In this document: piece after piece, positions 32,306 to 42,569 of the stretch
Layout of the letters: every line of letters starts with the position of its first letter
Position numbering within the stretch: position 1 is the stretch's first letter
Origin: Heterohyrax brucei
Lineage: Eukaryota > Chordata > Mammalia > Hyracoidea > Procaviidae
DNA length: 64,000 nucleotides
Direction: 5' to 3'
Assembly: GCA_028571685.1 (NCBI GenBank)
Contig: CM053156.1
Location: forward strand, 81,595,049 to 81,659,048
Position numbers and translations under genes: made by a program
Notes under the pieces: model-generated
What the model was told of the DNA's origin: nothing
Databases searched by the model: none
Seen by the model: the letters and a program-made list of their open reading frames with translations, nothing else

Positions 32306-32879
32306 GTTAGCAGTACAGGAATTACTCTGCCAATATTTAAACTTCTAGAAGGTTCTGTTTTTATAGCTACTGTGTAAACACTGAAAAACAAACTTTAAAC
32401 TTAGAACTGGATTTTTTTTTTTTTCCCCTTGTTAGGACTCCATGAAATGAGTGTTTACTATAAGAAGTAACCAGAGAATTGGGTTTCTGTAGGATCTTCT
32501 GGTTAAAAAATGGACTAGAGGAGTTCCTGTGGAGCCTTTGGGGACCGAGAGATGCCGGGCCTGTGAAACGTGCCTCGGTTTCCGTCTTCTCTCCCAGAAC
32601 ACCACCGAGGGCGGATGCTGTGGGGAGACATCCTGGCTCAGAAGTTCTCCAGGGTTATAAATTCTTCATCATTACTGCATAAAGTTTTTAAAAGGGTTTT
32701 TTCCTTCGTTTCCTTGTTACTTGTTTAAGTCAACCGCAATCACCATTTTCCAATTTTTGACTAGTGGAAGAACTTTTTTTTTTTTCCTCCTACTCCCTGT
32801 GTCATGGAGAAGGTCAGTCACTTTTAAGATATAAGAGAATTTGAAAACAGATTAATGACAAAGACAAATGATGATTTTT
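32306..32879. other. Unassigned stretch
   Basis: Poly-T runs near 32411 and 32776. No family or gene recognised. Confidence 0.35.
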
Positions 32880-33650
32880 ATTTTAGCGGAAGTTTCGGTG
32901 TGCTTTCTGCCCAGTCTGGGTACCGACAATAAAGCACACTTGACATATAACTGTGTAAGTTCTTTGCTTTAAAGTTCAACGATGGATCAAAAGAGGGAAT
33001 TCTCACTATAAAAAAAAAAAAAAGAAATGTCCTGGAAGGAGAAGCAAAAGGAAGGTGGGGGTGGGGGGTGGGGAACCTCATACTCGTCACTTTTGTCTTC
33101 TGCTCTTCTCTTTGTGGCCCAAAGACAGAGCGTTGAGTGACTTCCTTAGAAAAGAGATCAGTGAAATTGTCAGTTGATTACTTCTCCTTGATTAGCATTT
33201 ATAAGAGCCCTCTGATACAGTATTTGCATTCCTATTTAGCCGTGATTTTTGTGGGGCACCAATGATTAAACTTGTCACAGGGCTTGATTGACAGGGTCAG
33301 CTCTTCACTTTCTACTCTTTTGAAATTAAAAACAAATGTGTCAGCTGCCTTCCTGGGCCAGAGCGCTGTGAAGCTCGCCTCCCTTGTCATAGCAGATAGG
33401 TCAGGAATGTTTCAATTTTAGGGATGGATTCTGCTTGTCAAGTAGAGTGTGATGGCGTGTGGTTCCGGAGATGAGATGTGAAGAGTGTAAAACAAAGAAG
33501 GGGAAGAACAAAGACACTCACATTATTAGACAGATTTAATTAGTCTGAATGGATATTATGCTAGATGAAGCAGTGAGCTGTGAAATTAACCCTTGATTAC
33601 GGATTGGCAGATCCTAGTCATAAAGAGAATCAAACCTTTGTGGAGAGGCG
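32880..33650. promoter_or_regulatory. Candidate conserved non-coding island 3
   Basis: Repeat-free except an A-run at 33010 and a G-rich tract at 33054-33073. AT-rich with 'gattagcatttataagagcc' at 33193, 'tttaattagtctgaatggat' at 33535 and 'cttgattacggattggcaga' near 33592. No protein signature. Confidence 0.38.
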
Positions 33651-33756
33651 TGAGGTGTGATGTCAGCCTCTCCCACCCTTCTGGTGGCATGCCAGGTCCC
33701 CACCCCCACCGCCCACCCCTGTCTACTTAAATGCCAGAAGCTTGAGGGGGAAAAGA

Positions 33757-34229
33757 GCTCGAGAGTTCATCTTTAGATGGTGCAAATAGACATACCTAGA
33801 GAAGGAATTCTGTCTAGCTTTCCTCATACCAATTTTTGAGGAAGCCACAAGCCATCCATAGTTGGATGTGAAGCTAAGTGGCTCAAAAAGATACAGGTTT
33901 CACCAGTACTAAAGCCAACTCCAGACAAAGACTGAACTGGACTATGGGGCATAGCATTCTGCAGGTGGTGTGCGTGCTTTATGGCTTGATATATATGAGG
34001 CTGCCCAACTTGGTCTTCTCTGGAGAGGAGAGGAGAAGGTGGAGGGGAGGTGACAGGCGTTGAGGGGATGGATACTGGAAATACAAGGTGGAAAGGAAAA
34101 GTGTGCTGTCACATGGGGAGGAGAGCAGACAGGGGTGCACAGAGGCTGGTGCTCAGGGTTTTATACGGCAAATTGACTTGGACTGTGAACTTTCACTTCA
34201 TCACAATAAATATAATTTTTTTAAAATAG
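33757..34229 (+). mobile_element. L1-type LINE 3' end
   Basis: 'gaactggactatggggcata' at 33932, 'gtgctgtcacatggggagga' at 34104 and 'actttcacttcatcacaata' at 34188, then a T-rich end. Confidence 0.65.
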
Positions 34230-35800
34230 AAGATACAAGTTTCAGAATCCAAATACAGACTATGAATAGCCAACTTTCAAAACAAGGTGTTGATTTTGAG
34301 TGTCTGTGCTGCGGTGCAAGAAGCCATCTTCTAAGCATGATTGTCTTCAATGCAGCCTTCCTCCGGTATGTCCCTACCCTTTCCGAGGTCTTCTTCAGGG
34401 ACATGCAGCTTCCTCATAACTTTCAAGGGTTTCAGGTGAGTTCAAAGAGGGATGGGAAGCCTAGAGCCCTGTCCCAACCCCCATGTACAATTCAGCAAAA
34501 ATCACTTATGCTAAGAACTTTAACAAGGAGGGTCTAGTTGTGAGTGACAATGCATATGAAAAGACACGTGTCTGAGATGATTTAACCTTCCAGAAGTCCT
34601 TGCCCTGGTTCATTCAAATCACAGAATCATCTGAGCTCTGCTGAGAAAGACCTTGTACAAGCTGCACCCACTAATGTCTCTCTACTTTCAAGTGATTGAA
34701 CTGGAAGTTCAATCCCGGGTACCAGCTCCAGCAATGGGAAGGCTCCGGGAGCATCGTCTGGAGAAGCAGTGCCTGTTAGGTTACCCCTGCATCATGTGGA
34801 AAGACAGCAGATTAGGAATCTGGGAAATGGAAGAATGGAACTTGCTTTGTAGTCTTTCCCCACACTCAATCTTGTCATCAAGTCAGTAGGGGTGCTGCTC
34901 ATCTACAAGTCCTCACTATGTAGAGGATGAGGTCCAGATTGGAAGGACGTTGCAAATTATCAACGAACGTAGCTCCGTGGAGAAGACACAACACTGATTC
35001 TAAGTCACTTCTCTAGCTCTGGCTGCATAGTCTTCCTCACCACCCTTCTTCATCTTGGTGGGCAAGTTGCTCCAGTTAAGAATACTCCTGGCTGAAAAAT
35101 TTCCTGTACCACCAGTGTTCAAATACCGTCTGGGGACTCATGGGATCAACTGCAGTCAATCACAAATCATTTATTACCAGTCACTGTTGAAGGCTGACGT
35201 TGGTAAATGAACGGAATGACATTCCAATACAATTTTCTGAGTGGAAAAGACAGAAGGGAAAGGAGAGCCCTAGCCCTGGCTCTGCTTATGAGAGCATTCT
35301 GCACACAAACAACATGATGAATCATGTGTCAGGGAGGAGAAAGTGCCGACAACTGTTACTTTACCCAGAAACATCGAGGCTTCTTTATTGACATGAGCTC
35401 TGGGTGGCTAGCCTGTGGAGGTTCTCTGAGTGGATGGTCATATCTCAACATGGCTAGATACCTCCTTGGGTGGTGGTCTCTGGAAAGTCAAACTAATTCT
35501 ACAAGTCAGCACAGGCTACCACTGTCACTGTTTGGGAATGAGAACTGTGTTTCTCTCAAAGATGGCGTTACTTCCGAAGAAATTCCTTTAGAGCCCTAAG
35601 TGATACGAGAAACAAGCTACTGCCTCGGCTTTATTTGACTTGGCTGAGGTTTAAGGGAGGATGACACTCTAGGAAAAGCAGCTATGGTATAAAATCTAGT
35701 CTTCTCTGTCCCTGAAGACACACCGGATGACTGTAGATGGAACTTTGATGACTTTTATTTTTTTAATGAATACTTATTTATTTTTAAGGAGAATTCAAGT
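34230..35800. other. Unassigned 1.6-kb stretch
   Basis: No repeat family recognised over 1.57 kb, unusual for this window. A 149-codon plus frame (34088-34537) starts inside the LINE tail, so it is not a clean gene. It runs over a perfect 5' splice-site consensus at 34432-34440. Too little to call an exon. Confidence 0.3.
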
Positions 35801-35832
35801 GTGTGTGTGTGTCTGTGTCTGTGTCTGTGTAT
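35800..35832. repeat. (TG)n / (TGTGTC)n microsatellite
   Basis: Six TG units followed by 'tctgtg' hexamers. Confidence 0.95.
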
Positions 35833-35837
35833 TATTT

Positions 35838-36195
35838 TAGGCTTCTCGACCTCGCTTTACGGATACTGGGGGCCAGATAATTCTTTGTTCTGAGGGTTGT
35901 TGTGTGCATTCTCCAGCTTCTAGAATCTGGACCAACATCCCTGGTGTCTACATACCAGATGCAATACCATCACCCCAAACCCATACCCACTGCTGTCATT
36001 TCTGACTCATAACAACCCTACCAGGACAGGGCAAAACTGCTACCAGACAGTTTCCAAGGAGCAGCTAGTGGATTTAACCTCTTGGTTAGCAGGTGTAGCA
36101 CTTAACCACTAAGCCAGGACAACTAAAATGTCTTCAGAAACTTCCCAGTGTTCACAGGAGGCAAAATGCCTCCCAGTTAAGAATCACTGATATAC
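35838..36195 (-). mobile_element. MER20-like hAT element split by an AfroSINE
   Basis: Left part: 'aggcttctcgacctcgcttt' to 'ctacataccagatgcaatac' (35962). Right part 36120-36195: 'ctaaaatgtcttcagaaact' to 'gttaagaatcactgat'. Confidence 0.75.
35966..36119 (-). mobile_element. AfroSINE, short form
   Basis: 'ccccaaacccatacccactg' to 'cttaaccactaagccaggac'. Inserted in the MER20-like element. Confidence 0.9.
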
Positions 36196-36489
36196 ACCTG
36201 TGTTTCATCGATATTTTTGCTTAGGATAAGCCTAAAAATAAAAAGGTGATTGGAGTTTAGGAAAAATATTAGCTGAAAGAAATAGCAGGGAGAATAGAGG
36301 TGACAGGGATATGGCAGAAATCAAGGTTGTCCTATGCAAGAGAAAGAAGTGTTGAAAACATTAATGTCATCATTAAAAAAATCCACATTTTACAGTTGGG
36401 GCGAAATTATAGGCTCATAGGATAACTTAGCCAAAAATCACAGTCACCTACCTGTCCCTGTCTCACCAAGACTGTGACAGTAATGAAAG
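36196..36489. other. Unassigned stretch
   Basis: Nothing recognised. Confidence 0.35.
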
Positions 36490-36645
36490 TCAATCCTAAT
36501 ATATAGTGAATGCCAGCTATGTAACAGGTAGTTTTAAAGATCTTTACATGTAGTTATTCATTTAATATTACAATCCTGTGAGGTATGGATCACTCTTATC
36601 TCCATTTACAGGAAGAAATACTAAAATACACAAAATGAAGATATC
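36490..36645 (-). mobile_element. MIR SINE fragment
   Basis: 'gtgaatgccagctatgtaac' then 'ttcatttaatattacaatcc' and 'ctccatttacaggaagaaat'. Confidence 0.6.
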
Positions 36646-36695
36646 TGTGGTGGAGGAGGAAGACAATAAGCTATTGGTAGACGAGTATCCAATTA

Positions 36696-36848
36696 GAAAA
36701 CCTTCGTGGTACAGAGGTTAATTGCTATGTCTGCTAAAGCAGTTCAAATCTGCCAGGTGTTGCTCGGAAACTCTGAAGCAGTTCTAGTCTGTCCTAAAGT
36801 GTTGCAATGAGTGAGAACCACTGGATGGCAGTGGGTTTGGTTTTTGGT
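36696..36848 (+). mobile_element. AfroSINE, short form
   Basis: 'accttcgtggtacagaggtt' to 'ctggatggcagtgggtttgg'. Confidence 0.88.
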
Positions 36849-36865
36849 TCAGTACGTTATTAAAG

Positions 36866-37031
36866 AGATTCCTGATCCCTTATCACACAGTGGTTAAGAG
36901 CTTGACAGCTAACCGAAAGGTTGGCAGTTCAGATCTACCAGCCATTTCTTGGAAACCCTATGAGGCAGTTCTACTCTGTCCTATAGGGTCACTATCAGTC
37001 AGAATCAGTTCAGTTGTCATGGGTCTTTTGG
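36866..37031 (+). mobile_element. AfroSINE, short form
   Basis: 'tcacacagtggttaagagct' at 36884 to 'gaatcagttcagttgtcatg'. Tandem with the previous copy. Confidence 0.92.
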
Positions 37032-37104
37032 GGGGAGGGGAGTAGGGATTGGTATGTAATTTATTAATTTATGCTATTATGTTACATTTTAATGTATTTG
37101 TCTT

Positions 37105-37180
37105 AGTACCTAATATGTGCCAAGTACTGTGCTGCACCTGACCTAATTAAACACTTAATTCACGTCAGTTGTTATTATTA
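37105..37180 (-). mobile_element. MIR SINE fragment, weak
   Basis: 'ctaatatgtgccaagtactg' followed by 'aaacacttaattcacgtc'. Confidence 0.5.
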
Positions 37181-37374
37181 GCCATTATTTCAAGGGTTTC
37201 ATGTGCTGACAATGGAATGCCTGTGTTAGTGGAAAGTGTAGCTGCCATTCCTTCCGTATTATTCATCCAGACTCCAGAATTTCCTTTTTTTTTTTCTGGT
37301 TGGACTGTCAGTATTTCCTTTCCTATCAAAGAAAAGCAAGAAGGCTCTAAGTTCAAAATGCATTAGGCTGTAAG

Positions 37375-37835
37375 CAACAACTTAACTTACAGGTATTTGA
37401 GTAAACTGAAATTCTCTACCATTACGACATCCGGATGCAGGCAACTACAGCACTGAGTCAACGGCTCGATGATGTTAGGGGGTGTCTCTGCCAGCATTTT
37501 ACTTTTCCCTCAGGACTGTGGCCTCACAGTCACAAAACCACTGCTTGCCACCGACATCACGTCCACATCTAGGGTAGGAAAAGTGGTGAAATAACTGTAC
37601 TAGCCACATTTGTTCTCTGTTCTCAGAGAAGGAAATCTTTCTCAGAAAACCCAGCAGAATTCCAATGAAATCTCCTTTGCCAGAACCATGGAATGTTGTC
37701 AGCCCCAGATGCAAGGGATGTTATAAAGCGAGTATGTAGCTGGACACATTGCCACAGGAAACAAAATCAGGATTTTATTAGCAAAGCAGAAAAGGGACAC
37801 AGCTATCGGGTGGGCAGCCAACAGGGTCTGCCCCA
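37375..37835 (+). mobile_element. Old eutherian interspersed repeat, family unassigned
   Basis: Shares block order with 41535-42085: a 'tcgatgatgtta' block near 37465 and 'gcaggattttattagcaaag'-like sequence near 37768. It ends 'gggtgggcagccaacagggt'. Family not named. Confidence 0.45.
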
Positions 37836-37947
37836 GGACCTGGTCTGGTGGAATGGACGGTTTGTCAGTTCCCTTCTCCTTCTTCATCCAACTGCCACCA
37901 ATTAGTTGGAGCTCTGTCTTCTGTTCCAAATTACCGTTCCTTTATCA

Positions 37948-38153
37948 GGAATCCTGACGGCACAGTGGTTAGGTGCTTGGCTAACAACTAAAAGGTCAGT
38001 GATTCGAATCCGCCAGCTGCTCCCTGGAACGGAGACATGGCAGTCTGCTTCCACAGCGATTATAGCCTCGGAAACGCTGTGGTGCATCCTACCCTGTTCT
38101 ATAGGGACACTATGAATCAGAGTCAACCCCATGGCAATGGATTTTTTTTTTTT
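37948..38153 (+). mobile_element. AfroSINE, long form, complete
   Basis: 'atcctgacggcacagtggtt' to 'caaccccatggcaatggatt' and a 12-T run. Confidence 0.93.
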
Positions 38154-38275
38154 CCAAAAGGTCGGCAGTTCAAATGTACCAGGTGCTCCTTGAAAGCTGT
38201 AGGGGGCAGTTCCACTCTGGCCTCTAGGGTCGCCATGAGTCAGATCTAACTCGACAGCCCTGGGTTTGGGGTTTA
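38154..38275 (+). mobile_element. AfroSINE, short form, head missing
   Basis: 'ccaaaaggtcggcagttcaa' to 'ctaactcgacagccctgggt'. It begins exactly at the T-run of the previous copy. Confidence 0.9.
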
Positions 38276-38375
38276 ATGCTGACCAGGTAAATATTGTTGG
38301 ACAAACACATCCTGAGTGCAATGGGCTCTAGAAAGAGTAGCAGATTCTGTCACTGTCATTGTCATTACAGCAACG

Positions 38376-38600
38376 ATGACAACCACTGGTTGAGCCCTTA
38401 CCACAAATGCCAGATTCTGCCTAAACACTTGCCATACGTTCCATACATTATCCCAGGTTTCCGTCACTGTGACTCCGTAGGTGTTACTATCAGTCACATT
38501 ATTCATAAAAGAGGAAACTAAATCTTCGGAAGTCAGAGTGGTTTGTCTAAGGTCATCCAGTTTGGAGGTAGCGTGTCTGGACCTTGAACTTGAGCCTGGG
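38376..38600 (-). mobile_element. MIR SINE
   Basis: 'ccacaaatgccagattctgc', 'cataaaagaggaaactaaat', 'gtttgtctaaggtcatccag'. Confidence 0.75.
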
Positions 38601-38699
38601 TAACCCCCAAGCCCCCCATCTTCACCTTCCTAGGTGCTGACAGTACAACAGGAGAGTCAGGATTAACCTCAGAGTACTCACCAATACTACAGTACTGCA

Positions 38700-38812
38700 C
38701 AGAGCCCTCGTGGAGCAGAGGGTGACAGCACGGCTGCTAACTGAAAGGTCAGTGGTTCAAATCCACCAGCCACTCCTTGGAAGGGCTACGGGGCAGTTCT
38801 ATGGTCCGAAAT
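38700..38812 (+). mobile_element. AfroSINE, short form, 3' truncated
   Basis: 'agagccctcgtggagcagag' to 'gctacggggcagttctatgg', cut off where the next SINE begins. Confidence 0.88.
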
Positions 38813-38972
38813 GGAGTCCCTGGGTGGTGCAGATGGTTACCGTGCTCAGCTACTGTTGGGAAGGTTGAAGGTTCCGGTCCATCCAGAGGATCCTCGGAAG
38901 ACCTCACACTGTACTTCCAAAATAGCAGCCATTGATACCCTTGGGATCAACAGGAGTCAGAGTCACCTCTGT
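38813..38972 (+). mobile_element. AfroSINE-related copy, diverged
   Basis: 'agtccctgggtggtgcagat' head, decayed body, 'aggagtcagagtcacctctg' end. Confidence 0.65.
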
Positions 38973-39891
38973 GATAACTGATGTTTTACTGTTAACAAGA
39001 TGAAATAATGCTAATTGTTGTGCTTTGCCATCCTGGAAGCAGGTTTTAGGAAGATGGGTTTTGTGAAGGCAGGAGGAGTCAAGAAATGCATACAGTCTGT
39101 CCTTTTTGAAAGACTTGACTTGATCTCCGTGTGTGGTGATTTGCAGCTGCCGTGGACAGGCAAAAACAAACAAATGCGGACAGCCACAAAGCAAGCGGAA
39201 GGTCTCTGGCATGGACATTCTTAGGATTTCTCTGGGTCCGTTGGCAATTCGCTGACCATCTGCCAGGCCTCAGTGGCTCCCACTGTTTGCAGTGCTTTGA
39301 CCAAGCTAAGAGCTGGCTGATCTGGAGGCATAATTGCCTGGGGCCTGCTGGTGGCCGTCTCTGCTTCTTGGAGCTGTTTGTTGACACCAGGAAGGGAGAA
39401 CGCGTGAGCTACTGAATCCCTTGCTTTCTTTTAACTTAGCATTTCTGAGTGTCCATGACTGCAAAAGAAAGAAAACATAACAGAAAGAGTCTAGGATACC
39501 TGATATTCCCAAATCGTAAGAAGATAGGAAATTTTCTAAATCAGGAAGTTGACCTTTTTCTAAGGGATTTCTCTAGTGGTTTGGAGACCACAGTGGCTCT
39601 TAAGAAACTTAGTGAAGGAACAGTTTTTATTCATTGCAGCTTGGTGCACACAGTATTTTCTGAGAAGCTGCTGTGTGCTGGGCCCTGCGCACAATTCTAC
39701 TACAAGACGATGGCGGATGCAGGGGCCAGGAAAACCAAGACAGAGGCTGGGAGCAATGAAGCCTTCACAGAGGCCAGGATGAGAGAGAACTGAGAAGCAC
39801 AGCTAAGATGCCCTTTTCCCCTGTCTGTAAGCATGGAAAGAACTGACAAAACAAGCAAGAAGCTGACCTATGGGGGAAAAATACACTAATC
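38973..39891. other. Unassigned stretch
   Basis: No family recognised over 0.9 kb. Overlapping frames (up to 114 codons) have no domain. Confidence 0.35.
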
Positions 39892-40145
39892 ACTTTTGTG
39901 ACTTTTACCTTTATTGCAACGCTGGACAGATCAGGAGGACTAGCTTCTTGGAAGTAAAAGAAAAGAGGGCTCAGAATGTGTAACATGGAGGACTTCCTGC
40001 AGATGGAGTCCCCAGGGTACTGATCCTATGGAATGTCTACCTACAATCAACAAAGGAAGGTAATGTCCCCTCTTTTCTTTTACTTCCAAGAAACTAGTCC
40101 TCCTGATCTGTCCAGCATTGCCATAAAGGTAAAAGTCACAAAAGT
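39892..40145. repeat. Long inverted repeat, 77-bp arms, 100-bp spacer
   Basis: Arms 39892-39968 and 40069-40145 are reverse complements with three mismatches counted by eye. Arm 2 reads 'cctcttttcttttacttcca' onward and arm 1 ends 'ggaagtaaaagaaaagagg'. The spacer 39969-40068 plus arm 2 is repeated directly at 40567-40742. Confidence 0.95.
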
Positions 40146-40224
40146 CCAAAGCACAGTCCCAAAGAACATTTATCTGGGAATCAGATTTACCCACGGTCAA
40201 GACTTCCCATGTTTACCTAGCTCA

Positions 40225-40380
40225 CTCACTAGCTAACTGCATGGCCTTTCTTGAGAAATATGACCTCTCTGAACCTCGGTATCTTCCTCCATAACCCTCA
40301 CAGGATTGCTGTGAAAATTAAATGAGTTGATGAGGGAAAGGTCCTTAGCACAGAGCCTGACATATATAAGCTGGCCATTG
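40225..40380 (+). mobile_element. MIR SINE
   Basis: 'ctctgaacctcggtatcttc', 'ggattgctgtgaaaattaaa', 'tagcacagagcctgacatat'. Confidence 0.75.
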
Positions 40381-40566
40381 ACTTTTTTGTGTGTTCTCAG
40401 TAATAAGGATGAAGACTATACATTATTCCCATAAGCCTAGCACAGTGCCTGAAACACAGCACGCACTCATTCCTGGTTGGTGACGGTTGTGTTTGCTGTG
40501 GCTGCTATTATAGAGCACTTAACACAGTATTGACAATACATGAAGACTCAGCAACTACAAGTCCCT

Positions 40567-40742
40567 GGCTCAGAATGTGTAACATGGAAGACTTCCTGCA
40601 GATGGAGTCCCCAGGGTACTGATCCTATGGACTGTCTACCTACAATCAACGATGGAAGGTAACGTCCCCTCTTTTCTTTTACTTCCAAGAAACCAGTCCT
40701 CCTGATCTGTCCAGCATTGCAATAAAGGTAAAAGTCACAAAA
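40567..40742. repeat. Direct duplicate of 39968-40143
   Basis: 176 bp, offset 599 bp, about seven mismatches counted by eye. Includes the former spacer plus arm 2 of the inverted repeat, not arm 1. Confidence 0.95.
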
Positions 40743-40861
40743 TCATAGCCAGATATCAAAGCCTGCCCTGTGGGAGAGGGAGGGACACAGCTGACCTCTG
40801 AGAGAGGGAGGGTAGGTGTATCTACCCCTACTGCCATGTATAATTTACATATATAAAAGGA

Positions 40862-41240
40862 TTCCAGAGTCATACTATGGCACCTTGCATGTTGCTATGA
40901 TGCTGGAAGCTACGCCACTGGTATCTCAAATACCAGTAGGGTCACCCACTGTGGACAGGTTGCTGCAGAGCTTCGGGACTAAGAGAGATGAGGAAGAAAG
41001 ACATGGTGATCTATTGCTGACAGCTAGCCAATGAAAATCCTGTGGATTGCCACAGAATATCATCCAATAAAGTGCTGGAAGATAAGCCCCCTAGGATAGA
41101 AGTCACTTCAAATACACAGTGGTCTCAACAATGGTCTTAAGCACAGCAATGTTGTAAAGATGGTGCAGGATCCAGCAATGTCTCAGTTCCATTTTATACA
41201 GGATGTCTGCATCACAGGTGACTCCACACCAGATAACAAG
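40862..41240 (+). mobile_element. RTE-derived short element (5' and 3' ends joined)
   Basis: RTE 5' end: 'tgttgctatgatgctggaag' at 40890 and 'gtagggtcacccactgtgga' at 40936. It runs into 'gtggattgccacagaatatc' and then the RTE 3' end ('gatggtgcaggatccagcaa' near 41159). The whole coding region is missing. Confidence 0.75.
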
Positions 41241-41279
41241 GGATATGAATCAAGGATGTATTACAATTGGATTTTCTCA

Positions 41280-41530
41280 TTCTCTTCAGTGGCTCTCTGC
41301 TTCAGTGATGCTGTGAGTTCCCAGACTTCCCTTGGAATTCCATCATCTTGCTCCCTTTCTGCTTCTTGTCTCCTCACATATAAATCCTTTCTCTAATTTC
41401 AAAGCCCCCCCTCAAATGCCACCTCATCTACAAAACCTCTTGGTATCTTCTTTTTCTCCCAAATAGGAAAGGTCCTCCTCTCCTCTGTGCGTCCTGTGTC
41501 GTCCTGCACCCCTCATTTGCAATGTGTGTG
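41280..41530 (+). mobile_element. L2 LINE 3' UTR
   Basis: 'ctcaaatgccacctcatcta' at 41411 and 'caaaacctcttggtatcttc' are typical L2 3' UTR blocks. Confidence 0.65.
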
Positions 41531-41534
41531 TTAG

Positions 41535-42085
41535 TCAAAACTAACGTAGTCTGTATGGCATGTCACTATGGCAAGGATGGCATGCAACAGAAAGTCCACT
41601 CACGCCAGTTAAGCACAAGGAGCATTTATTGACTCACGTGCAAGTCAGAGGTGTAACTAGCCCCAGACACAGCTGAATCTGGTGCTTTGGTGATGTCGTT
41701 GGAAACTGAGCCCTCTCAGCCTTTCAGCTTTTATTTCTTTTGAGAAGGCGTGATTCTCAGGCAGCTGCTTCATGGTGGCACAGAGGCTCCTAGAAACTTC
41801 AAGCCTAGCAATCACCCCTATGAAAAGAAAGTTCCAGCAACTTTTGGTGGTGGTTGTTCCGTTGGAGTGCCTGGGTCATGTGCTCACCCCTGAGCCAATC
41901 ACTGTGGCCAGAAGAACAGACGGGACACAGTGATTGGCTAGATGGAGTCACGTGACTACTCGGGAGGTGGAGTAAGCCCCTCCTAAACCCTTGGCCCAAG
42001 AAGGAGACAGAGGTGGCTCCCCAAAGGACAACAGGGTTGTTATCAGGAGGGAACCACAAGTCCCCAGAGTGTGCATGAATTCCCT
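41535..42085 (+). mobile_element. Old eutherian interspersed repeat, family unassigned
   Basis: 'ggagcatttattgactcacg' at 41620, 'agccaatcactgtggccaga' at 41894, 'gattggctagatggagtcac' at 41933. Same family as 37375-37835 by block order. Confidence 0.5.
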
Positions 42086-42114
42086 GGCTGTCTCATCTCT
42101 CAGTACTTCATAAA

Positions 42115-42300
42115 AATTAGTTACTGTCAAGTTGATCCCAACTCGTAGACACCTCAGGTGTGTCAGGGAGCTGTGCTACGTAGAGTTTTTGTTGGCTTAG
42201 TTTCCAGAATCAGATTGCCAGGACTTTCTTATGAGGCACCTCTGGGCAAACCTGAGCCCTCAGGCTTGCAGTTAGCAGCCAAGCACATCACCATTGGCCT
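42115..42300 (-). mobile_element. AfroSINE, long form
   Basis: 'tactgtcaagttgatcccaa' to 'agccaagcacatcaccattg'. Confidence 0.85.
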
Positions 42301-42569
42301 CTCATAGGACCTGGTGTTTTACTCCCCACTAAGCAGATGCTCAATAAAATTATGGAAAAAGGGGACAAATGTATAGCTACTTAGAAGAACTTAACCTACT
42401 GGCTTTGCCTGTATCCCTCTTCTGCTGGTTACAACTAGATTGCACAGGACCAAGCAGGGACCACACATTAATTTGACTATTTCTCGAATACACTCTTTGA
42501 GGGAAAAATATTGGTAAAGCGTACATCACAACACTTTTCACGTGGAGTCACAAATGCCACAGAAGCAGC

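Noticed and set aside
34088-34537. Candidate exon ending at CAG/GTGAGT
   Set aside because: The frame begins in a LINE tail, no upstream acceptor was convincing and no known protein is encoded. Kept only as a low-interest finding.
37902-38321. 139-codon minus-strand frame
   Set aside because: It is the antisense translation of two AfroSINEs.
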